Part shown: positions 29,813 through 38,199 of the stretch, in pieces
Layout of the letters: every line of letters starts with the position of its first letter
How positions within the stretch are numbered: position 1 is the first letter of the stretch
Source of the DNA: Massilia sp. IC2-278
GTDB lineage: Bacteria > Pseudomonadota > Gammaproteobacteria > Burkholderiales > Burkholderiaceae_D
Assembly (NCBI RefSeq): GCF_020708045.1
Contig: NZ_JAJFES010000001.1
Span: 620,001 to 684,000, forward strand
Length of the DNA: 64,000 nucleotides
Reading direction: 5' to 3'
The notes under the pieces: generated by a model
What the model was told of the DNA's origin: nothing
Databases searched by the model: none
What the model saw: the letters and a program-made list of their open reading frames with translations, nothing else
Translations under genes and position numbers: made by a program

Positions 29813-30904
29813 ATGCGTTTTCTCCTGACTAACAACGACCTGCAATCCTGGCTGCTGGCGGTGGCGATCCTGGTGGCCGTGATCGTGCTGCTGTACGGCG
29901 CCAAGGCCCTGCTGCTGCGGCGCTTGAGCCACATTGCGCCGCACACCGACACCTACCTCGACGACCTGGCCATCAAGATCCTGGCCAGCACCCAGCCGCT
30001 GTTCATCTTCCTGATGGGCGTGTACTGCGGCGCCCAGGTCCTGAGCCTGCCGCCGCGCACCGACACCGTCCTGCACCACCTGTCGGTGACCGTGTTCCTG
30101 CTGCAGGCGGCGCGCTGGGGCGACGTCGGCATCAAGGGCTGGTTCCACCATTACCGCCTGCGCCGCAGCGCCGAGGACGCGGCCAGCACCACCTCGACCG
30201 CGGCGCTCGGCTTCGTGGCGCGCACGGTGCTGTGGGTGGTCATCCTCCTGATGATCCTCGATAACTTCGGCGTCAACATCACGACCCTGGTGGCCAGCCT
30301 CGGCATTGGCGGCATCGCGGTGGCGCTGGCGATGCAGAACATCCTCGGCGATCTGTTCTCCTCGCTGTCGATCGTGCTGGACAAGCCCTTCGTGGTGGGC
30401 GACTTCATCATCGTCGACGACGTGCTCGGCACCGTGGAATACGTGGGCCTGAAGACGACCCGGCTGCGCAGCCTGGGCGGCGAGCAGATCGTGTTCTCGA
30501 ACAGCGACCTGCTGAAGAGCCGCATCCGCAACTACAAGCACATGCAGACGCGGCGCATCGTGTTCACCATCCGCACGCCCTACCAGATCACGAAGGCGCA
30601 GCTGCTGGCGGTGCCGGCGCTGCTGCGCGAAGCGGTGGAGCAGCAGGAGATGGCGACCTTCGACCGCGCCCACTTCAAGGGCTACGGCACCTCGTCGCTG
30701 GAATTCGAGACCGTGTACTACGTGAAGAGCGGCGACTACGGCGTCTACATGGACGTGCAGCAGGCGATCAACGTCTTCCTGTTCGAGCGCTTCGACGAGC
30801 AGGGCATCCCGTTCGCCTACCCGACCCAGCTGCTGAAGCTGGACCAGCCGGAGGAGTGGATGACGGTTGCGCATCCCGAGGAGCGGCGGGCCGCCAACGG
30901 CTAG
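29813..30904 (+). CDS. MscS-family mechanosensitive channel
   Basis: The 363-residue protein has an N-terminal transmembrane helix (WLLAVAILVAVIVLLYGAKA), further helices to about residue 180, and the conserved pore helix and beta domain: VASLGIGGIAVALAMQNILG, LFSSLSIVLDKPFVVGDFII and GLKTTRLRSLGGEQIVFSNS. This is the YbdG/MscS small-channel type that releases solutes on osmotic downshock. It follows GAGGGA and a sigma-70-like promoter. Confidence 0.92.
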   Translation: MRFLLTNNDLQSWLLAVAILVAVIVLLYGAKALLLRRLSHIAPHTDTYLDDLAIKILASTQPLFIFLMGVYCGAQVLSLPPRTDTVLHHLSVTVFLLQAARWGDVGIKGWFHHYRLRRSAEDAASTTSTAALGFVARTVLWVVILLMILDNFGVNITTLVASLGIGGIAVALAMQNILGDLFSSLSIVLDKPFVVGDFIIVDDVLGTVEYVGLKTTRLRSLGGEQIVFSNSDLLKSRIRNYKHMQTRRIVFTIRTPYQITKAQLLAVPALLREAVEQQEMATFDRAHFKGYGTSSLEFETVYYVKSGDYGVYMDVQQAINVFLFERFDEQGIPFAYPTQLLKLDQPEEWMTVAHPEERRAANG

Positions 30905-30926
30905 GCGTCTCGCTCCGGGCACGCAG

Positions 30927-30932
30927 TATAAT
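30927..30932 (+). promoter_or_regulatory. -10 element for polB
   Basis: TATAAT lies 55 nt before the polB start and just after the mscS stop. No clear -35 hexamer is seen, so activation by another factor is possible. Confidence 0.5.
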
Positions 30933-30936
30933 GTGG

Positions 30937-30961
30937 CCCGCTTGCCGGAATGGCAAGCGGG
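30937..30961. promoter_or_regulatory. Perfect 10-bp inverted repeat in the polB leader
   Basis: CCCGCTTGCC and GGCAAGCGGG pair around a 5-nt loop (GGAAT), starting 4 nt after the TATAAT box. No T-run follows, so it is not an intrinsic terminator. It could be an operator or an RNA hairpin at the very 5' end of the polB message. It does not match the LexA consensus that controls polB in E. coli. Confidence 0.55.
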
Positions 30962-30986
30962 AACATGGATACCGGAGATCGAAGAG

Positions 30987-33359
30987 ATGGAGGGGCAGGG
31001 GTTTCTGCTGACGCGGCACTGGCAGGACACGGATGCCGGCGTCGAGGTCGACTTCTGGCTGGCCACCGATGCCGGTCCGCGCCGCGTGCGCGTGGCGCCG
31101 CAGCCGGCGATCGCCTTTATCCCGCAGGAGCAGCGCGAGGCCGCCGAATTCGTACTGCGCGGCGAGCGCAGGGAGCACGGATGGGAGCTGCGCGTGCTGC
31201 AGCTGGCCGACTTCAACCACCGTCCGGTGCTGGGCCTATACTGCCGCCACTACCGCCAGCTGCTGCGCCTGGAAAAGCGCCTGCGCATGCAGGGCGTGGC
31301 CGTCTACGAGGCCGACATCCGCCCGCCCGAGCGCTACTTGATGGAACGCTTCATCACCGCGCCGGTGTCCTTTGCAGGCGAAGCAAATGGCGCCGATCCG
31401 CGCCTCATCGACGGACAAGTGAAGCCTGCACCGGGCTACCGCCCCAGGCTGCGCCTGGTCTCGCTCGACATCGAAACCACCTCGACCGGCGAACTGCGCT
31501 CGATCGCGCTCGAGGGCTGCGGCCAGCGCCAGGTCTACATGCTCGGCCCAGCGAACGGCGACCCCGCCGGCCTCGACTTCGACTTCGACTACTGCGCCAG
31601 CCGCGCCGAACTGCTCGATCGCCTGGAAGCCTGGTTCCGCGAACACGATCCCGACGCCATCATCGGCTGGAACCTGATCCAGTTCGACATGCGCGTGCTG
31701 CAGGAACACGCCGAGCGCTACAACCGCCCGCTGCGCCTGGGGCGCGACGGCAGCGCCATCGAGTGGCGCGAGCACAAGGGCGACGGCGAGCATTACTTCA
31801 TCTGCATCGCCGGGCGCCTGGTCATCGACGGCATCGAGGCGCTGCGCTCGGCAACCTGGAGTTTTCCTTCGTTCAGCCTGGAGTCGGTGTCCCGGACCCT
31901 GCTGGGCGAAGGCAAGGCGATCGACAACCCCTACGACCGCATGGCCGAGATCGACCGCATGTTCGCCGAGGACAAGCCGGCCCTGGCGCGCTACAACCTG
32001 CAGGACTGCGTGCTGGTGACGCGCATTTTCGAGAAGACCGCGCTGCTGGACTTCCTGCTGGAGCGCGCCAGCGTCACCGGCCTGGCGGTGGACCGCAGCG
32101 GCGGTTCCGTCGCCGCCTTCGAGCACCTGTACATCCCGCTGATGCACCGCCAGGGTTTCGTGGCGCCGAACGTGGGCGACGTGGCCGGGGGCGACAGCCC
32201 GGGCGGCTTCGTGATGGATTCGCGCTCGGGCCTGTACGACTCGGTGCTGGTGCTCGACTACAAAAGCCTGTACCCGTCGATCATCCGCACCTTCCTGATC
32301 GACCCGGTGGGCCTGGTCGAGGGCCTGCGCGAGGACGAAGCCGGCACGGTGCCGGGCTTTCGCGGCGCGCGCTTTTCGCGCACCCGGCACTGCCTGCCCG
32401 GCATCGTGCGCGGCGTGTGGGAAGGACGCGAAGCGGCCAAGCGCGAGCGGAACGCGCCGCTGTCGCAGGCGCTGAAGATCATCATGAACGCCTTCTACGG
32501 CGTGCTCGGCGCCTACGGCTGCCGCTTCTTCGATCCGCGCCTGGCCTCGTCGATCACGCTGCGCGGCCACGCCATCATGCACCGCACGCGCGAACTGATC
32601 GAGGACGCGGGCTACCAGGTGATCTATGGCGACACCGATTCCACCTTCGTCTGGCTCGGCGCCGCCCACGACGACGCGCAGGCCGAGCGCATCGGCCGCG
32701 CCCTGGTGGCGCAGGTGAACGCCTACTGGCAGACCCACCTGAAGCTGGAACTGGGTTTGGACAGCGTGCTCGAACTCGAATACGAGGCGCATTACCGGCG
32801 CTTCCTGATGCCGACCGTGCGCGGCTCGGACGAAGGCAGCAAGAAGCGCTACGCTGGCCTGACCGGCACGCCCGGCGGCGGCGAGGAGATGGTCTACAAG
32901 GGCCTGGAAACCGTGCGCACCGACTGGACGCCGCTGGCGCGCAGCTTCCAGCAGGCACTCTACCTGCGCATCTTCAAGGGCCAGCCCTACGAGGACTATG
33001 TGCGCGAGACCGTGGCGCGCCTGCTGAATGGGGAGTGCGACGACGAGCTGGTCTACCGCAAGCGCCTGCGCCGCCGGCTCGACGACTACGAAAAGAATGT
33101 ACCGCCGCACGTGCGCGCGGCGCGCATCGCCGACGAACACTACCTACGGCAGGGCAAGCCGGCGCTGTACCGCAAGGGTGGCGGCTGGATCCGCTACGTG
33201 ATGACCGTGTCCGGCCCCGAGCCGCTGGAAGCGCTGCGCTCGACGATCGACTACGAGCACTACCTGACGAGGCAGCTGGAGCCGATCGCCGATGCGATCC
33301 TGCCCTTCCTGGGCGACAGCTTCGCGCGCCTGACCAGCAGGCAGGGTGCCTTGTTCTGA
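30987..33359 (+). CDS. polB: DNA polymerase II (family B)
   Basis: The frame is open earlier, but ATG 30987 gives MEGQGFLLTRHWQD, the usual beginning, and 790 residues, close to the 783 of E. coli PolB. The exonuclease motifs are LVSLDIETTSTGE, GWNLIQFDMRVL and YNLQDCVLVTR. The polymerase motifs are DYKSLYPSII, KIIMNAFYGVLGAYG and YGDTDSTFVW. It repairs and restarts replication on damaged DNA with proofreading. It stands alone, and the leader shows an unusual hairpin. Confidence 0.95.
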   Translation: MEGQGFLLTRHWQDTDAGVEVDFWLATDAGPRRVRVAPQPAIAFIPQEQREAAEFVLRGERREHGWELRVLQLADFNHRPVLGLYCRHYRQLLRLEKRLRMQGVAVYEADIRPPERYLMERFITAPVSFAGEANGADPRLIDGQVKPAPGYRPRLRLVSLDIETTSTGELRSIALEGCGQRQVYMLGPANGDPAGLDFDFDYCASRAELLDRLEAWFREHDPDAIIGWNLIQFDMRVLQEHAERYNRPLRLGRDGSAIEWREHKGDGEHYFICIAGRLVIDGIEALRSATWSFPSFSLESVSRTLLGEGKAIDNPYDRMAEIDRMFAEDKPALARYNLQDCVLVTRIFEKTALLDFLLERASVTGLAVDRSGGSVAAFEHLYIPLMHRQGFVAPNVGDVAGGDSPGGFVMDSRSGLYDSVLVLDYKSLYPSIIRTFLIDPVGLVEGLREDEAGTVPGFRGARFSRTRHCLPGIVRGVWEGREAAKRERNAPLSQALKIIMNAFYGVLGAYGCRFFDPRLASSITLRGHAIMHRTRELIEDAGYQVIYGDTDSTFVWLGAAHDDAQAERIGRALVAQVNAYWQTHLKLELGLDSVLELEYEAHYRRFLMPTVRGSDEGSKKRYAGLTGTPGGGEEMVYKGLETVRTDWTPLARSFQQALYLRIFKGQPYEDYVRETVARLLNGECDDELVYRKRLRRRLDDYEKNVPPHVRAARIADEHYLRQGKPALYRKGGGWIRYVMTVSGPEPLEALRSTIDYEHYLTRQLEPIADAILPFLGDSFARLTSRQGALF

Positions 33360-33429
33360 CAGGTGATGCGATGCCGGCCGTCCGCGCATTGAAGACGACG
33401 TGCAAAACGGTTGCTGATGTGGCGCATCG

Positions 33430-33500
33430 CGTAGGGTGGGTTCTCGAACCCACCGTATGGGGGTGCGCTTGCATCGGTGGGTTCAAGAACCCACCCTACG
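33430..33500. repeat. REP-like inverted pair (GTAGGGTGG family)
   Basis: Two copies of a 25-nt unit face each other (33430-33454 and 33476-33500). Each reads GTAGGGTGGGTTC, two loop bases, then GAACCCACC, so each unit is also a hairpin by itself. The right unit overlaps the last codons of the histidine kinase gene and supplies its TAG stop. A related family with the same GTAGGGTGG head but different stem sequence occurs at 45552-45789. Confidence 0.75.
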
Positions 33501-35946
33501 CCACGGCCCACCCAATGAGTATCCGTTCCAGCTGTTCGAGATTCGCCGGCTTGACCAGGTGATGATCGAACCCTGCGCCTTTCGACAGGGTGAAGTCGTG
33601 CGCCTGGCCATAGCCGGTGAGGGCGATCAGCAGCGCATCGCGGCTGCCCGGCCGCTGGCGCAATTCACGCGCCAGCTGGTAGCCGTCGATGCGCGGCAAG
33701 CCGATGTCGAGGATGTAGACGTCCGCGTCTGCGGCATCCGCGTCTGCGGCATCCGCGTTCGCGGCATCGGCGGCCGGACCGGTGGCGGCCAGCAGCGCCT
33801 CGGCATCGTCGAACAGCGCCACCGTGTGGCCCTGGGCTTCGAGCGCGGCGGCGAGCGAGGCGCCGGCGTCGCGGTTGTCGTCGACCACGGTAATACGTAG
33901 CGCCCGCTGCACCCCGCCGGTAGCGATGGCGCCCGCGCCGGCCGGCGCCTCCACGGCAGGCGCCGCGATCGTCGGCAGCGTGATCGTGAACACGCTGCCC
34001 TGGCCTTGCCCCTCGCTGTCGGCGGTCACCCCGCCGCCGTGCAGCTGGGCGATGCTCTTCACCAGCGTCAGGCCCAGCCCGAGGCCGCCCTGGGCCCGGT
34101 CCGGCGTACGTTCGCCCTGGGTGAACAAATCGAACACGTGCGGCAGCAGGCCGGGCGGGATGCCGCTGCCGTTGTCGGCGACCGACATCGCCGCCTGCCC
34201 ATCCTGCACCTGCAGGGCCACGCGCAGGCTGCCGTGCTGCTGGGTGTACTTGGCGGCGTTGTTCAGCAGGTTCGACAGCGCCTGCACCAGGCGCGTGCGG
34301 TCTCCGGACACGAACACCGGGCCAAGCGGCACGTCGACCGCCAGCCCGTGATGGCGCGCGTCGATCAGCGGGCGCACCTGTTCGACGGCGCTGTCGAGCA
34401 CCGCGCGCAGCTCGACCGGCTCGCGTTCCATCTGCACCAGACCGCGCGTGACGCGCGACACGTCCAGCAGGTCGTCCACCAGCTCCGTCATGTGGCGCAC
34501 CTGGCGTTCGATGATCTCGCCGGCGCGCAGCGCATAGGCGCTATCGCCCTGGCGCAGGCGCAGCACCTGGGCCGCGGTGCTGATCGGCGCCAGCGGATTG
34601 CGCAGTTCGTGGGCCAGCATGGCGAGGAAGTCGTCCTTGCGCTGGTTCGCCAGGCGCAGCGCATGCTCGGCCATCTTCTGGTCGTGGATGTCGGTGCAGG
34701 TGCCCATCCAGCGCACGATCTGGCCGCCGTCGTCGCGCACCGGCAGCGCCCGCCCCAGCACCCAGCGGTAGTCGCCGCTGCGGTCGCGCAGGCGGTACTG
34801 GATCTCGTAGGTGTCGCCGCTGTCCAGGCTGTGGCGCCAGGCGGCCCAGGCGCGGTCGCGGTCCTCGGGGTGGAACACGTCGGCCCAGTGGGTGCCGTCG
34901 GTGCTGCCCGGAACCATGCCGGTGAATTCGTACCAGGGGTCGTTGTAGTAGTCGTGGAAGCCGTCGGGCAGGGTCGACCACACCATCTGCGGCATGGCGT
35001 TGGCGATGGTGCGGAACATGGCTTCGCTGGCGGCCAGCGCGATCTCGGTGCGCAGGCGCTGGCTGGCCGTGTGGGTGCGCTCGGCCACTTCGCGCATCAG
35101 CGCCAGGTCCTGCGGCGACCAGTCGCGCGGCCCGGCCGCGTTCACGAAGACCAGGGCCACCAGCTGGTCGTCCTCGACCACCGGCAGGTCGACAAAGGCC
35201 GAGGAGCTCAGGGCCGTCAACGATTCCGCCGCCTCCAGGGTGCGCGGGTCGGCAAAGGCGTCTCGCACCACCACCGGGCGGTTGGCGCGCAACTCGTCGA
35301 TGAAATTGCCGAACTGGCGCAGGTCGATAGCGCCGGCCACGCTTTCCACGCCCTCGGCGCACCAGTCGCGGTCGATATGCACGGTGTCGCCGGCCGCGCC
35401 GATCAGGCCGAAGCCGGCGCGGCTGGCGCCCAGGGTCTCGCCCAGGATGCGCGCGGCGCACCAGGTGATGTCCTCGGGCGTGCGCAGCTCGCGCAGTTCG
35501 TCGGTCAGGCGCGCCAGCGCATCGCGCCGCAGCTCGCCGAGCACGCGCTCGGTGACGTCCGAGCCGAGCACCAGCACGCCGCTGACCTGGCCGGAACGCC
35601 CGCGCACCGGCTGGAACACGAAGTCGACGTAGCGCTCGACGGTCGGGCCGCCGGGCTGCGCCTGCACGGCGTAGCGGGCGCCGTTGGCGGCGTAGGGCAT
35701 GCCGTCGCGGTAGACCTGGTCCAGCAGGTGGACGTAGCCCTGGGTGGCCGCGTCGCCCAGCGCCTCCGCGATGCGGCGGCCGACGATCTCGCGCCCGCCC
35801 ACCAGGCGCTGGTAGCCGGGGTTCACGAATTCGACCACGTGCCCGGGCCCGTGCAGCAGGGCCATGCACATCGGTGCTTCCTGAAACAGCGCGGCGAACT
35901 GGCGCCTGCTCTGGTAATCCTGGTCGTCGTTGTCGGCCTGGGTCAT
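33496..35946 (-). CDS. Hybrid sensor histidine kinase (PAS-GAF-PAS-HK-REC)
   Basis: MTQADNDDQD at 35946 is the likely start (816 residues); the longer frame adds a Pro/His-rich tail. Domains in order: PAS (about 17-130, APMCMALLHGPGHVVEFVNP), GAF (about 150-320), PAS with PAC (about 340-460, AMPQMVWSTLPDGFHDYYND), HisKA with HELRNPL (His near 446), an HATPase (VADNGSGIPPGLLPHVFDLF, GGLGLGLTLVKSI) and a receiver with acceptor Asp near 746 (ILDIGLPRIDG). The receiver has an odd Ala-Asp repeat insert before that strand. No transmembrane helix, so it is a cytoplasmic sensor; no response-regulator gene is adjacent. Confidence 0.9.
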   Translation of the reverse strand: MTQADNDDQDYQSRRQFAALFQEAPMCMALLHGPGHVVEFVNPGYQRLVGGREIVGRRIAEALGDAATQGYVHLLDQVYRDGMPYAANGARYAVQAQPGGPTVERYVDFVFQPVRGRSGQVSGVLVLGSDVTERVLGELRRDALARLTDELRELRTPEDITWCAARILGETLGASRAGFGLIGAAGDTVHIDRDWCAEGVESVAGAIDLRQFGNFIDELRANRPVVVRDAFADPRTLEAAESLTALSSSAFVDLPVVEDDQLVALVFVNAAGPRDWSPQDLALMREVAERTHTASQRLRTEIALAASEAMFRTIANAMPQMVWSTLPDGFHDYYNDPWYEFTGMVPGSTDGTHWADVFHPEDRDRAWAAWRHSLDSGDTYEIQYRLRDRSGDYRWVLGRALPVRDDGGQIVRWMGTCTDIHDQKMAEHALRLANQRKDDFLAMLAHELRNPLAPISTAAQVLRLRQGDSAYALRAGEIIERQVRHMTELVDDLLDVSRVTRGLVQMEREPVELRAVLDSAVEQVRPLIDARHHGLAVDVPLGPVFVSGDRTRLVQALSNLLNNAAKYTQQHGSLRVALQVQDGQAAMSVADNGSGIPPGLLPHVFDLFTQGERTPDRAQGGLGLGLTLVKSIAQLHGGGVTADSEGQGQGSVFTITLPTIAAPAVEAPAGAGAIATGGVQRALRITVVDDNRDAGASLAAALEAQGHTVALFDDAEALLAATGPAADAANADAADADAADADVYILDIGLPRIDGYQLARELRQRPGSRDALLIALTGYGQAHDFTLSKGAGFDHHLVKPANLEQLERILIGWAVA
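33721..33772 (-). repeat. 15-bp tandem repeat in the receiver domain
   Basis: Copies of GCATCCGCGTCTGCG repeat about three times and encode an ADAADADAADAD-type insert just before the beta strand with the phosphorylated aspartate of the histidine kinase receiver. The repeat is in phase with the gene. Confidence 0.7.
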
Positions 35947-36114
35947 GCGTTCATGCAATGCGAATGAGTGAAAATGGTGGCGGGGCGGGGCGGTTCGGGG
36001 CGGAGGCGCTCTGCGGCTCAGGCACCATGATACCTGCTGCGCGCCGGTCGCGTGCGACCCGCAAGCCGCAAGATCATTACAATCGGGCATCCAATCACAA
36101 GCGGGGCAGGCACC

Positions 36115-37680
36115 ATGGAATGGCTATCCGATCCGAACATCTGGGTGGGTTTCCTGACCCTCGTCGTGCTCGAGATCGTCCTCGGCATCGATAACCTGAT
36201 CTTCATCGCCATCCTGGCCGAAAAGCTGCCGCCGCACCAGCGCGACAAGGCGCGCCTGCTGGGCCTGACCCTGGCCATGCTGATGCGCCTGGGCCTCCTG
36301 ACCATGATTTCCTGGATCGTGTCACTGACCGAGCCCCTGTTCACGGTCGGCAGCATGGCATTCTCCGGGCGCGACCTGATCCTGCTGCTGGGCGGGCTGT
36401 TCCTGCTGTTCAAGGCGACCATGGAGCTGCACGAGCGGGTCGAAGGCAAGACCCAGCTGCACGCTGGTCCGACCGAGTTCGCCGCCTTCGGCGTGGTGGT
36501 GGCCCAGATCATCGCGCTCGACGCCGTGTTCTCGCTCGATTCGGTGATCACGGCGGTCGGCATGGTCGACTCGCTCGGCGTCATGATGGCGGCGGTGGTG
36601 GTGTCGATGGGCGTGATGCTGTTCGCCTCGAAGCCGCTGACGCGCTTCGTGAACGCCCACCCGACCGTGGTGGTGCTGTGCCTGAGCTTCCTCCTGATGA
36701 TCGGCCTGTCGCTGATCGCCGAGGGCTTCGGCTTCCATATTCCGAAGAGCTACCTGTACGCGGCGATCGGCTTCTCGGTACTGATCGAAGCCCTGAACCA
36801 GCTGGCGCGGCGCAACTTCGCGAAGCACCAGGCGCATTTGCCGCTGCGCGAGCGTACCGCCGAAGCCGTGCTGCGCCTGCTCGGGGCGACGCCGGGTGCG
36901 GCATCCGGCGCCGCCTCGCCGGCCCAGGATGCGCCGCGCGACGACGCCTTCGAGCCGGAAGAGCGGCACATGGTCAGCGGCGTGCTGAGCCTGTCGCAGC
37001 GCTCGATCCGCTCGATCATGACCAACCGCGCCGATATCTCCTGGATCGACCTGGAGGCCGACGCGGCCACCATCCGCACCCAGCTGCTCGACACCCCGCA
37101 CGGCTTCTTCCCCGTGTGCCGGGGCGAACTCGACGACATCGTCGGCGTGGCGCGCGCCAAGGACCTGATGGCGGACCTGACCCACGCCGGCAGCATCGAC
37201 CCGGCCCACGTGCGCCCGCCCATCATCGTGCCCGACGCCAGCGGCGTGCTGCAGGTGATGGACACGCTGAAGCGCTCGCATGGGCAGGTGGTGTTGATCG
37301 CCGACGAGTACGGCACTATCCAGGGCCTGGTGACGCCGATCGACATCCTGGAAGCGATCGCCGGCGAATTCCCCGACGAGGACGAACTGCCGGTGGTGCG
37401 CGAGGAAGGCCAGGACCGCTGGCGCGTGGACGGCAGCGCCGATCTGCACTACCTGGAGCAGGTGCTCGGCACCGACGCCCTGGTCAGCGAGAACGACGAC
37501 TACACCTCGCTCGCCGGCTTCATGCTGGAACGCTTCGGCACGCTGCCGGAAGTCGGGCAGGCGGTCGAACTCGACAACCTGCGCTTCGAGGTGGCCGAGG
37601 TGCTCGACCGGCGCATTGCCACGGTGCTGGTCACGCGCAGCAGGCCGCCGCAGCGGCAGGCGCGGGCGTCGCAGGGTTGA
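36115..37680 (+). CDS. TerC-CBS-CorC membrane protein (YoaE/YegH-like)
   Basis: ATG 36115 gives [20 protein letters not shown] and 521 residues. The first 230 residues form a TerC-like membrane domain with seven helices and the conserved acidic pattern [14 protein letters not shown] and [14 protein letters not shown]. Two CBS repeats ([40 protein letters not shown]) and a C-terminal CorC/HlyC domain follow. TerC members have been linked to metal export at the membrane; the exact substrate here is unknown. A TACAAT at 36078-36083 may be the -10. Confidence 0.9.
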   Translation: MEWLSDPNIWVGFLTLVVLEIVLGIDNLIFIAILAEKLPPHQRDKARLLGLTLAMLMRLGLLTMISWIVSLTEPLFTVGSMAFSGRDLILLLGGLFLLFKATMELHERVEGKTQLHAGPTEFAAFGVVVAQIIALDAVFSLDSVITAVGMVDSLGVMMAAVVVSMGVMLFASKPLTRFVNAHPTVVVLCLSFLLMIGLSLIAEGFGFHIPKSYLYAAIGFSVLIEALNQLARRNFAKHQAHLPLRERTAEAVLRLLGATPGAASGAASPAQDAPRDDAFEPEERHMVSGVLSLSQRSIRSIMTNRADISWIDLEADAATIRTQLLDTPHGFFPVCRGELDDIVGVARAKDLMADLTHAGSIDPAHVRPPIIVPDASGVLQVMDTLKRSHGQVVLIADEYGTIQGLVTPIDILEAIAGEFPDEDELPVVREEGQDRWRVDGSADLHYLEQVLGTDALVSENDDYTSLAGFMLERFGTLPEVGQAVELDNLRFEVAEVLDRRIATVLVTRSRPPQRQARASQG

Positions 37681-37731
37681 GGCGCAGTCCCGGCCCCGCC
37701 CGACACGGCCCGACCGGCCCGGCCTTGCCGC

Positions 37732-38010
37732 TCAGACCGGAATGGTCGAGGTGCCGCCGGCCACCGAGCCGTAGTTCTGCAAATCCTTGAACGGCAGGCG
37801 GCGCTCGTTCAGGGCGGCCAGGATGGTGGCCAGCTGCTCCTCGTTCGGGGAGATGTAGACGATCACCTGGTCGACTTCGTTTTCCCAGTAGGGCGTATAG
37901 GGCACGCCGGTTTCGGGCATGACCTTGGCGACGAAGCTGCCGTCCTGGAGTTCGGCGAAGACGGTGACGAGGAAGGCGGATGTGGTGCTGTTGTTGACGG
38001 TGAGATCCAT
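37732..38010 (-). CDS. Small protein of unknown function
   Basis: The frame is open to 38133, but MDLTVNNSTTSAFLVTVFAE at 38010 is the more natural start, giving 92 residues. The protein is soluble and beta-rich, with ENEVDQVIVYISPNEEQLAT and a Gly-rich end (YGSVAGGTSTIPV). I do not recognise a family. It lies between the TerC gene (convergent) and the FAD monooxygenase gene upstream on the same strand, 189 nt away; that gap shows no clear feature. Confidence 0.6.
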   Translation of the reverse strand: MDLTVNNSTTSAFLVTVFAELQDGSFVAKVMPETGVPYTPYWENEVDQVIVYISPNEEQLATILAALNERRLPFKDLQNYGSVAGGTSTIPV

Positions 38011-38199
38011 GGTGCTCCAATGCTGGTTGACGAATGGGGCCGGCGCGCGCGTTGCGTGCCGCAGGCGGGCGCCCGCTGCGGCCTTATCTTCCGCGCAATC
38101 GCGGCTGGGCGGCGCAGCTTTGCCGCTCGTCAATTCACGGCGGCGTGCGCCCGCGGCGGACGCCTGCGCCGGCAGCCACGGCCAGGAAACAGTTCGCTA

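Noticed and set aside
35947..36114. Possible metal riboswitch before the TerC-CBS gene
   Set aside because: TerC-type genes can carry a manganese riboswitch (yybP-ykoY), but I do not see its conserved loops in this leader.
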